Shown here: positions 8,523 to 17,820 of the stretch, in pieces
How positions within the stretch are numbered: position 1 is the first letter of the stretch
Layout of the letters: every line of letters starts with the position of its first letter
NCBI GenBank assembly: GCA_016713245.1
Contig: JADJPM010000001.1
Location: forward strand, 2,356,001 to 2,420,000
DNA from: Verrucomicrobiaceae bacterium
GTDB taxonomy: Bacteria > Verrucomicrobiota > Verrucomicrobiia > Verrucomicrobiales > Verrucomicrobiaceae
Length of the DNA: 64,000 nt
Direction: 5' to 3'
Notes under the pieces: model-generated
Told to the model about the DNA's origin: nothing
Database searches by the model: none
Seen by the model: the letters and a program-made list of their open reading frames with translations, nothing else
Program-made: the position numbers and the translations under genes

Positions 8523-9950
8523 TCATGCGAGGAGCTCTTGAATGACATGCCCATGCACATCCGTGAGGCGGCGCTGGATGCCGTTGTGGTAGTAGCTGAG
8601 CTTTTCGTGGTCGAGACCAAGCAGGTGCAGCGCTGTCGCATGCAAATCATAGCTGTAAGCCGGATTCTCCGCGGCTTTGAAGCCGAGATCATCGGTGGTT
8701 CCATACGCGGTGCCGCCGCGAATGCCGCCGCCGGCCATCCAGGCAGTGAAGGCTCCGGGATTGTGATCTCGCCCTTTGCCTGCGCCCTGCGCGGCGGGTT
8801 GGCGGCCGAACTCGGTGGTGCAGATGACGAGCGTGCTTTCCAGCAGGCCGCGTGATTTGAGATCCGTGAGCAGCGCGGCGGCTCCGGCATCGAGAATGGG
8901 GCCCCAGTAACCATGATCGCGCACGAGGTCTTCGTGGCTGTCCCAATTGGGGCGGATCTTTTTCGCGGTGGTGTTTTCGGCGCCGCAGAAGAGCTGCACA
9001 AAGCGTGTGCCACGCTCGACGAGTCGTCGTGCGAGCAGGCATTGTCTTCCAAACGGCCCGATGTCCTCGTGATCGAGCTGGTAGAGCTTTTTCGTCGCCG
9101 AGGTCTCATCGCTCACATTCGTGGCTTCGGGGGCGCTGAGCTGCAAACGCGCGGCGAGTTCGTAAGCGGCGATACGGGCCTCCAACTCGCTGTTTTCGCG
9201 TCGTTCGGCGGCGTGCGTGCGATTGAGCACTTGGAGGAAGTCGCGGCTCTTTTGCTCGGAACCGTCGATGTAGCCTTTGGGCGGGAAAAGATCGGCGATG
9301 GGCGGTTTTTCGGCATCGGTGGTGAGGACGGTGCCTTGATGGATCGCGGGCAAGAAGCCTGCGCCCCAGTTCAACACACCACCGGGTGGCAAACCACGCG
9401 GATCAGGCAGCACGACAAAGGCAGGCAAGTCATCGCTGAGGCTGCCGAGGCCATAAGTGACCCATGCGCCCATGCTCGGAAAGCCGGGCAAAATGTAGCC
9501 GCTGTTCGCCATGAACATCGCGGGGCCATGCAGCGCGGTTTTGCTCTGCATGGAGTGGATGAAGGCCATGTCATCGACCTTCGCAGCGAGTTTGGGAAAG
9601 AGATCGCTCATCCAGCGCCCGCACTCGCCATGCTGCCGAAACGGCCACCACGACTGCTGGCAGTTCCCCGGCTTGGAAGCGAAGAACGTCAGCTTTCCAT
9701 CGGGATCGAAGGGTTTGCCCTGACGCTTCACCAACTCCGGTTTGTAGTCCCAGGTATCGACATGCGAGAGGCCACCTGGGCAGAAGATCTGGATCACAGC
9801 TTTCGCCTTCGCCGCATGATGCCCGCCCTTCGGCGAAAGCGGATTCGCCGATGCCGCGCTGGCATCGCGATGCAGCATCGCAGCCAAAGCGGTTCCGCTG
9901 AAGCTGTGGAGAAAATGGCGGCGTGTGGTCGAGTTCATGAGTCGATTCAT
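8523..9950 (-). CDS. DUF1501 Tat-exported protein (copy 2)
   Basis: A 475-residue DUF1501 protein. The N-terminus has a twin-arginine signal (STTRRHFLHSFSGTALAAML), then QIFCPGGLSHVDTWDYKP, FIHSMQSKTALHGP, CTTEFGRQP and LGLDHEKLSYYHNGIQRR near the end. The start overlaps the stop of the SASA esterase gene by ATGA; Met5 at 9938 is an alternative. It is paired in tandem with copy 1. The nearest cytochrome partner on the same strand is the PSD1 gene at 10714-13638, so the order is PSD1, esterase, DUF1501, DUF1501. Periplasmic location is inferred from the Tat signal. Confidence 0.9.
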   Translation of the reverse strand: MNRLMNSTTRRHFLHSFSGTALAAMLHRDASAASANPLSPKGGHHAAKAKAVIQIFCPGGLSHVDTWDYKPELVKRQGKPFDPDGKLTFFASKPGNCQQSWWPFRQHGECGRWMSDLFPKLAAKVDDMAFIHSMQSKTALHGPAMFMANSGYILPGFPSMGAWVTYGLGSLSDDLPAFVVLPDPRGLPPGGVLNWGAGFLPAIHQGTVLTTDAEKPPIADLFPPKGYIDGSEQKSRDFLQVLNRTHAAERRENSELEARIAAYELAARLQLSAPEATNVSDETSATKKLYQLDHEDIGPFGRQCLLARRLVERGTRFVQLFCGAENTTAKKIRPNWDSHEDLVRDHGYWGPILDAGAAALLTDLKSRGLLESTLVICTTEFGRQPAAQGAGKGRDHNPGAFTAWMAGGGIRGGTAYGTTDDLGFKAAENPAYSYDLHATALHLLGLDHEKLSYYHNGIQRRLTDVHGHVIQELLA

Positions 9951-10702
9951 TCAGGACGGCCATTCTCGGCGGGCTTTTTGCCTTCGATGAGCGCCTTGGC
10001 TTGGCGCACGAAGCGGCGGCCGAGTAGCTCGTAGCCGGGTTTGGTGTAATGAAGGTCGTTGGTCATGACACCTCTGATTTCCTTGTTGTTGAGATCGTCG
10101 CAATCGACCCACGCGCCATGCGCATCGGCCTGAGCGACGGCAACCTGGCTTTCGCGGACGGTTTTCCACGCAGGCGGATTGATGCGTTCGTGATCGCTGA
10201 TGCGTCCGATGACGACGTTGAGGTCCGGGCGCTTCAAATCGCGGCGCAGGTTGGCGATGAGTTGCTTTAAAGCATCGGCATAGGGCGCGTGGAGGCCGGT
10301 CTTCGAGTCGTTCTCACCCTGCATCCAGCAAAAGGTGACCGACTTCACGTTCGGGTGCTCCTTCAGCATGGCGGCGAACTTCGCCAGGATTTGCGGGTAG
10401 AAAATGGTTCCCTGGCTTTTGTCCTTCTCACGCGCTTTCGCCACATCGACACCGTTCTTCGTGGCGATGTCGTTCCATTCGTTCACCCAGTAACGAATCG
10501 GCATGCCACCGACCGCTACCTTGATGTAAGCCACATCCGCATCCGGAAACGCGATCTTCGCCTCCGGTTCAAACCCGAGCTTTGGGTCCATGCCCGCCAT
10601 GTTGGACTGGCCAGTGAGGATGAAGAGATGCGCTGGCTTGTCCGCTGCGGAAGCGGAGAGCAAAGGGCAAAGAGCGAAGAGTAGGATGGCGAGGTGTTTC
10701 AT
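9947..10702 (-). CDS. Sialate O-acetylesterase-like (SASA) exported esterase, copy 2
   Basis: A 251-residue secreted SGNH-fold esterase. The signal peptide is MKHLAILLFALCPLLSASA. The nucleophile block is FILTGQSNMAGMDP (Ser about residue 34). A Gly block VAVGGMPIRYWV lies near 85, FCWMQGENDSKTG near 127, and the catalytic Asp-His pair is in NDLHYTKPG near 218. It is shorter than typical two-domain SASA esterases and has a single catalytic domain. It starts 12 bases after the PSD1 stop and overlaps the next DUF1501 gene, so it is part of one operon. Removal of acetyl groups from a glycan is likely. Confidence 0.86.
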   Translation of the reverse strand: MKHLAILLFALCPLLSASAADKPAHLFILTGQSNMAGMDPKLGFEPEAKIAFPDADVAYIKVAVGGMPIRYWVNEWNDIATKNGVDVAKAREKDKSQGTIFYPQILAKFAAMLKEHPNVKSVTFCWMQGENDSKTGLHAPYADALKQLIANLRRDLKRPDLNVVIGRISDHERINPPAWKTVRESQVAVAQADAHGAWVDCDDLNNKEIRGVMTNDLHYTKPGYELLGRRFVRQAKALIEGKKPAENGRPE

Positions 10703-10713
10703 GTGGGTGGGAT

Positions 10714-13638
10714 TTAATCAACGTAGATGAACTCATTCGCATTGAGGAGCATGCGGCAGAGGGAGAAGAGATCGAGCGACTTGGCGGCGGCGAGTTCGTC
10801 GGGCGTTGCGTCGCGTTGGAAGCAGAGTTGGAAGGCGCGTTCGGGTGTTTGGGCGCGTTCGGCGAGGTGGCGGGCTTGCTGGAGCATGAACTCGTTGTTA
10901 GAGAGAGTCAGCGCTTGCAGGGCGGTGGTCGTTTGGGCGCGTGCAGGCGTGAAGTTCGCGGGATCGGGGCAGTCCAGCGTGGTCATGAACTGGTGCGGTG
11001 TGGTGCGCACGATGAAGCGGTAGATGCTGCGACGCCAAAGCTCGGGTTTGTCGGGTGTGATGTAGTCGTAGATGGGTGCGTAGGCTTCGGTGTAGTTGAA
11101 GTCGCGATAGCCGGGGCCACCGCGGGCGAGGTTGAGTTTGCCGCTGACGGCGAGGACGGTGTCACGAAGTGTTTCGGCATCGAGGCGGCGTGGGTTTTGC
11201 CGCCACAGGAGGCGGTTGGAGGAGTCGGCACTCAAGGAACGGCGGTTTTCAACCGCCGAGGGCGCTTGAAAAGCGCCCCTCCTTGATTCCTGCCGATACG
11301 CCTTCGACATGACGATGAGCTTGTGGATGTGCTTCAAACTCCAGCGGTGGGTGATGAGTTCACGCGCGAGGAAGTCCAACAGCTCGGGATGGCTCGGCGG
11401 GCTGCCGCCGATGCCGAAATCGCTCGGTGTGTTCACGAGCCCTTGACCGAAATGGTGATGCCAGAGGCGGTTCACGATCACGCGAGCGGTGAGCGGGTTG
11501 TCAGGATGCGTGATCCAATTCGCGAGAGCGAGTCGACGTTGCGCTTCGGGGGTGTTTTGATCGCCGAAGGCGGCGGAGGCGTGTTTGGCCCATGAGAAGG
11601 CTCCGGGCGTGACTTCTTGCGCTTCGTCTTCGGGATTGCCGCGGCGCTGCACTTTGATGACGGGCGGCTTTTCGCTGGAAACGACGGCATAGACCTTTTC
11701 GGGCTCGGGAATGGCTTGGAGGGCTTTTTCGAGCTTTTGGGCTTCGGCGCGGAGTTGCTTCAATTGAGCCGCATCGGCCTCGGTGAGGCGAGTTTCGGCG
11801 ATTTCGGGCACGAGTTTGGGATCGCCGATGAAAAGCAGGTCGTTGCTGATGCCATCGCCGCCGTCGGTGGCGATCAAGGTGAGTGTTTTGGACTTCGCGG
11901 GCACTTCGAGATCCAGCGCGGCGGTCTCGTCTTTGCGGAGCTTGAGTTTTTGGAACTTCAGCTCGGCATCGACGAAGACGGTGAAGTCGGCTTTCGATGC
12001 GGCGGCTTCTTTCGAGGCTCCAAAACCGACGAGGCCGGTGAGTCGCATGGCTTTGTGGCCGCTTTGTTCGCGAAGTTTGGTAAGATCGAACGTGATGCCG
12101 CTGTTCGCGTGCATGGCGAGCATGCTGTGGCCTTTCGTGGCGAAGTCGGTGCCGCTGAGTGTTGTAGTGCGCTGGGCACTGAGCGGACGATTCGCGATGG
12201 TGTCCCAAAAATGGCCGCTGGTGGCCGGGATGCCTTTCACCTCGACTTTGAAGTCCACGGTGACGCTGCCTTTGCCATCGGGAATGAAGACCCACTTCAC
12301 GCCGGGCACGTTTTCGACCTTTTGAAGGCGGTTCGTCTGGATGTCGCGGAAGTAGCCGAGCTTGTCTTTGGTGATGGAGCCGTTGCGCACGTCGATGCCG
12401 GAGGCTTCGGGGATGAGTTTGGCGAGTTCGAGGCCTTCACCGGCCAGTTTGGCGATCTGCGTGCGTGTTTGGGCGAGTTCTTTGCTCAACCGGGCTTTTT
12501 CGGCGGCGAGGCGTTTCGACTCGACGGGATCGAGTTCGCGATCGCCGCGCTTCACACCGGCGAAAACGGCCCACAGCCGGTAATACTCCTCCTGAGTGAT
12601 GGGATCGAGCTTGTGATCGTGGCAGCGGGCGCAGTTGATGGTGATGCCCATCGTGGCAGTGAGCGTCTGCGTGACCATGTCGTCGAGATCGAGGGCTCGT
12701 GCGGCTCGTCGCAGCATGTCAGACCGCGTTTCCTGCTGCCCGACGAAGTCCCATGGGCCAGCGGAGAGGAAGCCCAAGGATTCAAGACTCTTGATTCCTG
12801 ATTCCTGATTCAATGCGTCTCCAGCGATCTGTTCCTTGATGAAGAGGTCGTAGGGTTTGTCGGTGTTGAAGGCGTCGATGACGTAATCGCGGTAGCGCCA
12901 GGCGTTTGGGCGGAGCTGATCACGCTCAAAGCCGTGCGTGTCGGCGTAGTGGACGATGTCGAGCCAGTGACGGGCCTGTCGTTCGCCGAAGTGCGGTGAG
13001 GCGAGGAGAGAATCGACGAGGGATTCGTAAGCTTTATCGGACAGGTCGGACTTGTCTGACACGTCGGATGGTGGGAGGCCGAGTAGATCGAAATGCAGTC
13101 TCCGAGTCAGCGTGCGTGTATCGGCTTTGGGAGACATCGTGAGGCCGTTTTCGCGGAGTTTGGCTTCGATGAAGCTGTCGATCGACAAGGAGGGGCGGTT
13201 TTCAACCGCCGCGGGCGCTTGAAAAGCGCCCTTCCTTGGAATGGGCTGCACGGACCAGTGCTGCAGGCGCTTGTCGGTGAGCGCGGCTTTGTCAGCGGCG
13301 TTTTCGGGCCACTTCGCGCCGGAGCTGATCCATTCGCGAATGAGGGAGATTTGCGCGGACGTGAGTGGATCGCCTTTCGGCGGCATCTTTTCGTCTTCGT
13401 CAGTGCTGATGATGCGCTGGAAGAGTGGTGAGGCATCGGCCTTGCCGGCGAGGATCGCGGGGCCGTCGTTGCCGCCTTTGAAGGCGTGGACTTTGGCATC
13501 GAGACGGAGTTCGCCTTTCTGTTTCTTTTCGCCGTGGCACTCGATGCAGCGCTCTTGCAGCAGCGGACGGATTTCACGGTCGAAATCGACGGCGAGAAGG
13601 ACGGAAGGGACAAAAAGGATGGAAAGGACGGCTCGCAT
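10714..13638 (-). CDS. PSD1 cytochrome protein (PSCyt1-DUF1549-DUF1553) with NPCBM-like domain
   Basis: A 974-residue exported protein. The start at 13638 gives a short hydrophobic leader (MRAVLSILFVPSVLLA); the frame extends upstream only through the palindromic repeat. The heme motif is CIECH (31-35). DUF1549 follows (HFDLLGLPP, HWLDIVHYADTHGFE) with a second heme-like CARCHDHK. A middle beta-sandwich resembles NPCBM (GHSMLAMHANSGITFDL), and then comes DUF1553 (PLTARVIVNRLWHHHFGQGL). Two 53-bp palindromes sit in frame, encoding AFQAPAAVENR near residue 140 and AFQAPSAVENR near 790. A repetitive SDVSDKSDLSDK stretch lies in between. PSD1 proteins often pair with DUF1501 and are thought to act in sugar oxidation or electron transfer; this is not proven. 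Confidence 0.9.
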   Translation of the reverse strand: MRAVLSILFVPSVLLAVDFDREIRPLLQERCIECHGEKKQKGELRLDAKVHAFKGGNDGPAILAGKADASPLFQRIISTDEDEKMPPKGDPLTSAQISLIREWISSGAKWPENAADKAALTDKRLQHWSVQPIPRKGAFQAPAAVENRPSLSIDSFIEAKLRENGLTMSPKADTRTLTRRLHFDLLGLPPSDVSDKSDLSDKAYESLVDSLLASPHFGERQARHWLDIVHYADTHGFERDQLRPNAWRYRDYVIDAFNTDKPYDLFIKEQIAGDALNQESGIKSLESLGFLSAGPWDFVGQQETRSDMLRRAARALDLDDMVTQTLTATMGITINCARCHDHKLDPITQEEYYRLWAVFAGVKRGDRELDPVESKRLAAEKARLSKELAQTRTQIAKLAGEGLELAKLIPEASGIDVRNGSITKDKLGYFRDIQTNRLQKVENVPGVKWVFIPDGKGSVTVDFKVEVKGIPATSGHFWDTIANRPLSAQRTTTLSGTDFATKGHSMLAMHANSGITFDLTKLREQSGHKAMRLTGLVGFGASKEAAASKADFTVFVDAELKFQKLKLRKDETAALDLEVPAKSKTLTLIATDGGDGISNDLLFIGDPKLVPEIAETRLTEADAAQLKQLRAEAQKLEKALQAIPEPEKVYAVVSSEKPPVIKVQRRGNPEDEAQEVTPGAFSWAKHASAAFGDQNTPEAQRRLALANWITHPDNPLTARVIVNRLWHHHFGQGLVNTPSDFGIGGSPPSHPELLDFLARELITHRWSLKHIHKLIVMSKAYRQESRRGAFQAPSAVENRRSLSADSSNRLLWRQNPRRLDAETLRDTVLAVSGKLNLARGGPGYRDFNYTEAYAPIYDYITPDKPELWRRSIYRFIVRTTPHQFMTTLDCPDPANFTPARAQTTTALQALTLSNNEFMLQQARHLAERAQTPERAFQLCFQRDATPDELAAAKSLDLFSLCRMLLNANEFIYVD
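11232..11284. repeat. 53-bp nested palindrome inside a PSD1 gene (copy 1)
   Basis: An outer stem CAAGGA/TCCTTG encloses two hairpins, GGCGGTTTTCAACCGCC and GGGCGCTTGAAAAGCGCCC. It is translated within the gene as part of GAFQAPSAVENRRSLS. It lies in DUF1553 just after the conserved YRQES segment, where paralogous PSD1 proteins have unrelated spacer sequence. Copies are at 13186 and 28021. Confidence 0.88.
13186..13238. repeat. 53-bp nested palindrome inside a PSD1 gene (copy 2)
   Basis: It has the same design and length as the copy at 11232: outer stem CAAGGA/TCCTTG, first hairpin GGCGGTTTTCAACCGCC and second hairpin GGGCGCTTGAAAAGCGCCC. It is translated in the same frame as GAFQAPAAVENRPSLS, near residue 140, between the cytochrome domain and DUF1549. 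The homologous PSD1 at 36456-39659 has only a short HNPNA link at this place. Confidence 0.88.
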
Positions 13639-13653
13639 GTTTCGAGGGCGTTT

Positions 13654-13725
13654 TAGGCTGACAGCAAATGGGGGCAGAAAAATGGGATCAATTTGCTGCA
13701 CTCATTTTTCTGTCAGCGGCTTGGG
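13654..13725. repeat. 72-bp palindromic repeat, copy 2
   Basis: It is nearly identical to the copy at 6974 (CTGACAG to CTGTCAG, then CGGCTTGGG), with small changes in the right arm (CTGCACTCATTT). It lies between the stop of a DUF1501 gene (13736) and the PSD1 start (13638). If the PSD1 frame is extended past its Met it runs into this repeat, which argues for the start at 13638. Confidence 0.85.
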
Positions 13726-13735
13726 GGTGAGTGGT

Positions 13736-15139
13736 TCATGCGAGGATCTCTTTGACCACCTCTCCATACACATCCGTGAGGCGGTAATCGCGGCCGAGGT
13801 GGGGGGCGGTGAGCTTGAGATGGTCGATGCCCAGCAGGTGCAGCATCGTGGCGTGGAGGTCGTGGATGTGGATCTTCCCGTGGATGACGCGGTAGCCCAT
13901 GTCGTCGGTGTCACCGTAGGTGAGGCCGGGTTTGACGCCGCCACCGGCCATCCAGGCGCAGAAGCTCTCGGGTTGGTGCTCGCGGCCGTGTTTGTCGATG
14001 GGCGATTTGCCGCTGAGGTCCTGGCTCCACGGCGTGCGGCCAAACTCGCCGCTCCACAGCACGAGGGTGTCGTCGAGCAGGCCGCGAGATTTGAGATCCT
14101 TCAGCAGCGCGGCGACGGGTTGATCAGTCTGGGCGCAGAGCTTGGGCAGGTTGCCGCGGATGTCGCCGTGGTGGTCCCAGCCGCCGATGCTGACCTGCAC
14201 AAAGCGCACGCCCGCCTCGCTGAGCCGGCGGGCGAGCAGGCAGGCACGGCCAAAGGTGTTCGTGTCCTTGCCGCCGACGCCGTAGAGATCGAGCGTGGCT
14301 TTGCTCTCCTTGGAAATATCCACGATCTCCGGCGTGGTGAGTTGCATGCGGGCGGCGAGTTCCATGTTTTGGATCATGCCTTCCATGGCGGCATCGCCAC
14401 CGAGATCGCCGACGAGACGCTTGTTCATACGTGCCATGAAATCCATGCGCTGGCGCTGGACGGCGTCGTTCTCGGAAACGTTGCGCAGGTTTTCGATGGG
14501 CAGCGTTTTGCTGTCGAGCGGCACGGCGAGGCGTGTGCCCTGATGGATCGCAGGCAGGAAGGCGGAGCCGTATTCACGCGCACCGCCAAAGGCCGTGCCG
14601 CCCATGATGCTGACAAAGCCGGGCAGGTTCGCGTTCTCCGTGCCGAGGCCATAGCTGACCCATGCGCCCATGGACGGACGCACCTCGGCGAAGGTGCCGG
14701 TGTGAAACTGCAACGTCGCGCCGGCGTGCTGCGGATTGTCGGCGTTCACGCCGCGCATCAGGCAGAGATCATCGGCCACGGTGGCGAGGTGCGGCATCAA
14801 ATCGGAAATCATCATGCCGCTCTGCCCGCGCGGACGCACCGGAGCCATCGCCTTGAGCGCGAGGAACTGCTCCGTGCCGACCTGGGTGACCTCCTTGCGC
14901 AACGGCGAGTCGATCTTCTGCCCGTGCTTCCGCTCGATGAAGCGCTTCGGGTCGAAGAGGTCCATCTGCGAAGGGCCGCCCTGCATGAAAAGAAAGATGA
15001 TGCGCTTCGCCCGCGGCACCATGCCGGGGATGCGTGCCGCGAGCGGGTTGGCAGCCGCGCGGGCGATGTCGTGCAAAGCGAGCGCTCCAAAGCCGCAAGC
15101 GGCGCGCTGGAGAATCTGGCGGCGGGTGAAGGGGTTCAT
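13736..15139 (-). CDS. DUF1501 Tat-exported protein (copy 3)
   Basis: A 467-residue DUF1501 protein starting MNPFTRRQILQRAACGFGALA, a clear twin-arginine signal. Family motifs are IIFLFMQGGPSQMDLFDPK near residue 47, RPRGQSGMMISDLMPH, VSIGGWDHHGD, LWSGEFGRTP and a C-terminal LRLTDVYGEVV-like end (YRLTDVYGEVVKEIL). It is more distant from the other three copies, with LGIDHLKLTAPHLGRDY in place of the DHEKLSYYHNG signature, so it belongs to another subfamily. It lies upstream of a PSD1 gene on the same strand, with the 72-bp repeat between. It is expected to be periplasmic. Confidence 0.9.
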   Translation of the reverse strand: MNPFTRRQILQRAACGFGALALHDIARAAANPLAARIPGMVPRAKRIIFLFMQGGPSQMDLFDPKRFIERKHGQKIDSPLRKEVTQVGTEQFLALKAMAPVRPRGQSGMMISDLMPHLATVADDLCLMRGVNADNPQHAGATLQFHTGTFAEVRPSMGAWVSYGLGTENANLPGFVSIMGGTAFGGAREYGSAFLPAIHQGTRLAVPLDSKTLPIENLRNVSENDAVQRQRMDFMARMNKRLVGDLGGDAAMEGMIQNMELAARMQLTTPEIVDISKESKATLDLYGVGGKDTNTFGRACLLARRLSEAGVRFVQVSIGGWDHHGDIRGNLPKLCAQTDQPVAALLKDLKSRGLLDDTLVLWSGEFGRTPWSQDLSGKSPIDKHGREHQPESFCAWMAGGGVKPGLTYGDTDDMGYRVIHGKIHIHDLHATMLHLLGIDHLKLTAPHLGRDYRLTDVYGEVVKEILA

Positions 15140-15187
15140 GGAGCAGTGGAGAGTTGGAGTCTTGAAAATGGCAGTGGGGGAGCGTGG

Positions 15188-16477
15188 TCAATTGGCTGCC
15201 CGTGCCGCCATCGCATCCACCTCACTCATCTGGAAGCGGATGCTGACGATGGAGCAGCCGATGTCTTCTTTGCGGTAGTTTGCATACGTCGTGGCGACGA
15301 TGGTGCTGTCAGGCAGCAGGTGCAGGCCGGGGTAAAAGCCGTCTTTGAAGGTCTTCAGCAGGCTGATGCGATACTGGCCGGGTTTGCCTTGCTTGATGTC
15401 GTCGTAGGTGCCGACCCAGGCAATGAAACCTTTGTCCTTGGGGTTGGGCGAGGCGTTGCGGAAGACAATCACGAGCCGGCCATCGGGCAAGGTGATGCCG
15501 TGGTGGCGGTCGCCGGTGAGGCCCCACGGAGCGTCCACGGGTGGAGACCAGGTTTGGCCTTCGTCGCGACTGAACATGACGAGGCTCGTGCCGCTGCGTT
15601 TGTTCTCGCGCATGAGGCAGCAGAGTTCGCTGCCATCGGGAGAGCGGAAGACATAGGGCTCGCAGGGGTGCTTGCCGTCGAGTTTGGTGCCGTCGCAGGC
15701 GATTGTGGGCGCGGACCAGGTGAAGCCGCCGTCGCGGGTGATGGATTGCAGCACTTGCAGCGTGCCTTCCTCGCCGATGCCGCTGCCGCGATGGAAGAGG
15801 CCGAGCGTTGAGCCGTCCTTCAGCCGCATGATGCTGGAGAAGGTCATGATGTTGCGGAAGGGATCGTCTTTGGCAATGCGTCCGCCGATGGGCGGCAGCT
15901 CGCGCCAGGTTTTGCCATCGTCCTCGCTGACGATGCGCGGCATGTAGCCCTCGTGACGGCCTACTATGACCTTCGGGCTTTCCTTGTCGGTCAAGGTACG
16001 TGCGGCAAAGACCCACAAGCGCTCTTTGCCCTGCGGATCGGCGATGCGGTAGATGCTCGGGCAGTTCTTGAAGTTGACGTAGTTCGGCGGCAGCGCGTCG
16101 TCGATACGCGTCCAGGTCAGCCCCGCGTCCTCGCTCCGCGCCATCGGCCCCGCGTGCCCGCCGTGGCCGAGGTTCCAGACGCAAAAGATCGTCTTGTTGT
16201 CCGCGAGCATCGCCGTGGTGGGATGCGCGTGATACTCATCCGGCTTCGGCGAACCGCGAGCGATGATGATCTGCCGCTGCGTGTCCTCGGAGAGGTCGAT
16301 GTGCTTCAAAGCCTCGCGGTGTTGCTGCCAAAGCGCCTGCTTTTCAGCGGGCGCGGATTCCCAGGCACGCTTTGCGGCCTTGGTGGCATTGGCGACCTCG
16401 GGCTTCGCTTGGGCGAACGACGCCACCGGCGCGAGCAGAAGGACGGTGAGGAGTGTGAGGGTGGGTTTCATGTTCAT
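15188..16477 (-). CDS. BNR-repeat sialidase-like exported protein (copy 1)
   Basis: A 429-residue secreted six-bladed propeller protein of the exo-alpha-sialidase superfamily. The start at 16477 (MNMKPTLTLLTVLLLAP) gives a signal peptide; the few residues further upstream overlap the neighbour. Asp-box motifs are SEDAGLTW, SEDDGKTW, TRDGGFTW and SRDEGQTW. Several residues fit an arginine-triad site (MPRIVSED, HPCEPYVFRS, GDRHHGITL), but sialidase activity is not certain because many BNR proteins in this phylum act on other sugars or only bind. Its leader is nearly the same as those of four neighbouring genes. Confidence 0.84.
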   Translation of the reverse strand: MNMKPTLTLLTVLLLAPVASFAQAKPEVANATKAAKRAWESAPAEKQALWQQHREALKHIDLSEDTQRQIIIARGSPKPDEYHAHPTTAMLADNKTIFCVWNLGHGGHAGPMARSEDAGLTWTRIDDALPPNYVNFKNCPSIYRIADPQGKERLWVFAARTLTDKESPKVIVGRHEGYMPRIVSEDDGKTWRELPPIGGRIAKDDPFRNIMTFSSIMRLKDGSTLGLFHRGSGIGEEGTLQVLQSITRDGGFTWSAPTIACDGTKLDGKHPCEPYVFRSPDGSELCCLMRENKRSGTSLVMFSRDEGQTWSPPVDAPWGLTGDRHHGITLPDGRLVIVFRNASPNPKDKGFIAWVGTYDDIKQGKPGQYRISLLKTFKDGFYPGLHLLPDSTIVATTYANYRKEDIGCSIVSIRFQMSEVDAMAARAAN

Positions 16478-16493
16478 CGCAATTCTTTCGTGC

Positions 16494-17816
16494 TCACCTG
16501 GGTTCTTGGGGGGATGTCTTCGCATCCATGCCGCCCCGGTTCATCCCCAGCTTGCTTTTGACGAGGTTCTTCAGCGCGGCGTCTTTGCTGACGAGCTTGC
16601 CCGCCTGCACGTCTTCCTCGCGGAAACGGGCAAAGAGAATCTCTGCTGCGCCGGCGCGGTCGCGATCGTAATGGACGTAGATGTCGCCGTTCGGTGCCTG
16701 CGCGATGTCGGGGTAGGAGACGTTGATGCGTTCGTCTAGTAGCAGCTTGCCGGACCAGGTCTTGCCTTCGTCGGTGGTGAGGAAAGCGGTCAGTTCTTGT
16801 CGCTTGGGCGTGGCTTTCGTGATGTCCTGGCCATGACGGATGACGAGCAGGTTGCCCGATTGCAGGCGGCGGATGACGGCCTTGCTGTTCACGTGCGGAA
16901 AGGCGGTGGATTGCGGTTCCCAAGTCTTGCCGCCGTCGTCGGAGAAGCTTTGAAACGTCGCCTTCATGCCGCGCGAGAGCATCCAGAGCCGTCCGTCGTT
17001 CAACTCGGCGACGGTGTGCTCGTTGAAGCAACTGTCTTTGTAGATGATCCCGCCGCGATAGCGCCAGTGACCGCCTTCGTCGTCGGAGACGAAGACGTTC
17101 GCACCGCGCACGGCATCGAGTTCGTGGTAGCAATCGGCAAAGGGCTTGTCGATGTGCCAGCGTTCCCACAGCGACACCGGCAGGATCCACTCGCCGTTTT
17201 TGCGCACGATGGGTTTGTTCAGCGACGCGCCGAAGCCGATGTAAACCGGCTCCGTCCACACGGGCTTCTCCGCATCGGGATCGTCGCAGCGGACGAACCA
17301 GTTGCTGCAACTGCCATCGAACATGCCGACGGACTGATGGAAGAAGAGCCAGAGCCGCCCCTTCGGATCGCACCAGAAGGAACCGAGCCGCGTGCCGATC
17401 GAGATTTTGCGTAATTTGGGACCGAGGCCCGTCTCCACTGTGTATGAAAACTCCGGAAGCTTGCCCGTTTTCGAAATGTGGGCCTGAGGGTCGATAACAA
17501 ACACAGGATCGCGCCAGGACTTCCCTTGGTCGTCGCTGTAGCTCGCCAGCAGATAGGCATTCGGTCCGTCCTCACCGCCTGCCCAGCAGGTCCAGAGCCG
17601 ACCCTTCGACGTGACCTCGAGGCTCGACGACATCGCGAAGGGCAGATGCTTTTGCCCATAGGCGGGCATCGGATCGAAGATGAGCTTCGGCGTGATGTGG
17701 ATGCTGTTGAGAAGCTCCTGCGTGACTTTGACGGCGGGCTTCGGCGCGTCGTCGGCCTGCAGCGCGGCCAGCGGCGCGAGCAGCAGGGCGGTGACGAGTG
17801 TGAGGGTGGGTTTCAT
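16494..17816 (-). CDS. BNR-repeat sialidase-like exported protein (copy 2)
   Basis: A 440-residue secreted propeller protein. The start at 17816 (MKPTLTLVTALLLAPLAALQA) was chosen for its signal peptide; the open frame upstream is shadow. Asp-box-like motifs are YSDDQGKSW, SDDEGGHW, FSDDGGKTW and TTDEGKTW. NEHTVAELNDGRLWMLSRG and YPDIAQAPNGDIYVHYD are typical of the sialidase-like BNR family (COG4409/COG4692 type). It starts 4 bases after the stop of the FGE-like/BNR fusion and ends just before the next BNR gene, so three propeller genes lie in a row. The natural substrate is unknown. Confidence 0.84.
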   Translation of the reverse strand: MKPTLTLVTALLLAPLAALQADDAPKPAVKVTQELLNSIHITPKLIFDPMPAYGQKHLPFAMSSSLEVTSKGRLWTCWAGGEDGPNAYLLASYSDDQGKSWRDPVFVIDPQAHISKTGKLPEFSYTVETGLGPKLRKISIGTRLGSFWCDPKGRLWLFFHQSVGMFDGSCSNWFVRCDDPDAEKPVWTEPVYIGFGASLNKPIVRKNGEWILPVSLWERWHIDKPFADCYHELDAVRGANVFVSDDEGGHWRYRGGIIYKDSCFNEHTVAELNDGRLWMLSRGMKATFQSFSDDGGKTWEPQSTAFPHVNSKAVIRRLQSGNLLVIRHGQDITKATPKRQELTAFLTTDEGKTWSGKLLLDERINVSYPDIAQAPNGDIYVHYDRDRAGAAEILFARFREEDVQAGKLVSKDAALKNLVKSKLGMNRGGMDAKTSPQEPR

Positions 17817-17820
17817 GAGT

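Noticed and set aside
8510..9109. N-terminal extension of DUF1501 copy 1
   Set aside because: The frame is open upstream but overlaps the next DUF1501 gene in another frame and has no family similarity. The twin-arginine signal begins at 8509.
13241..15811. An 856-codon plus-strand open frame across a DUF1501 and a PSD1 gene
   Set aside because: It runs through the 72-bp repeat and is antisense to two clear family genes. Similar frames at 7070-8545, 2376-3587, 11617-12801, 25018-26778 and 31131-33758 have the same cause.
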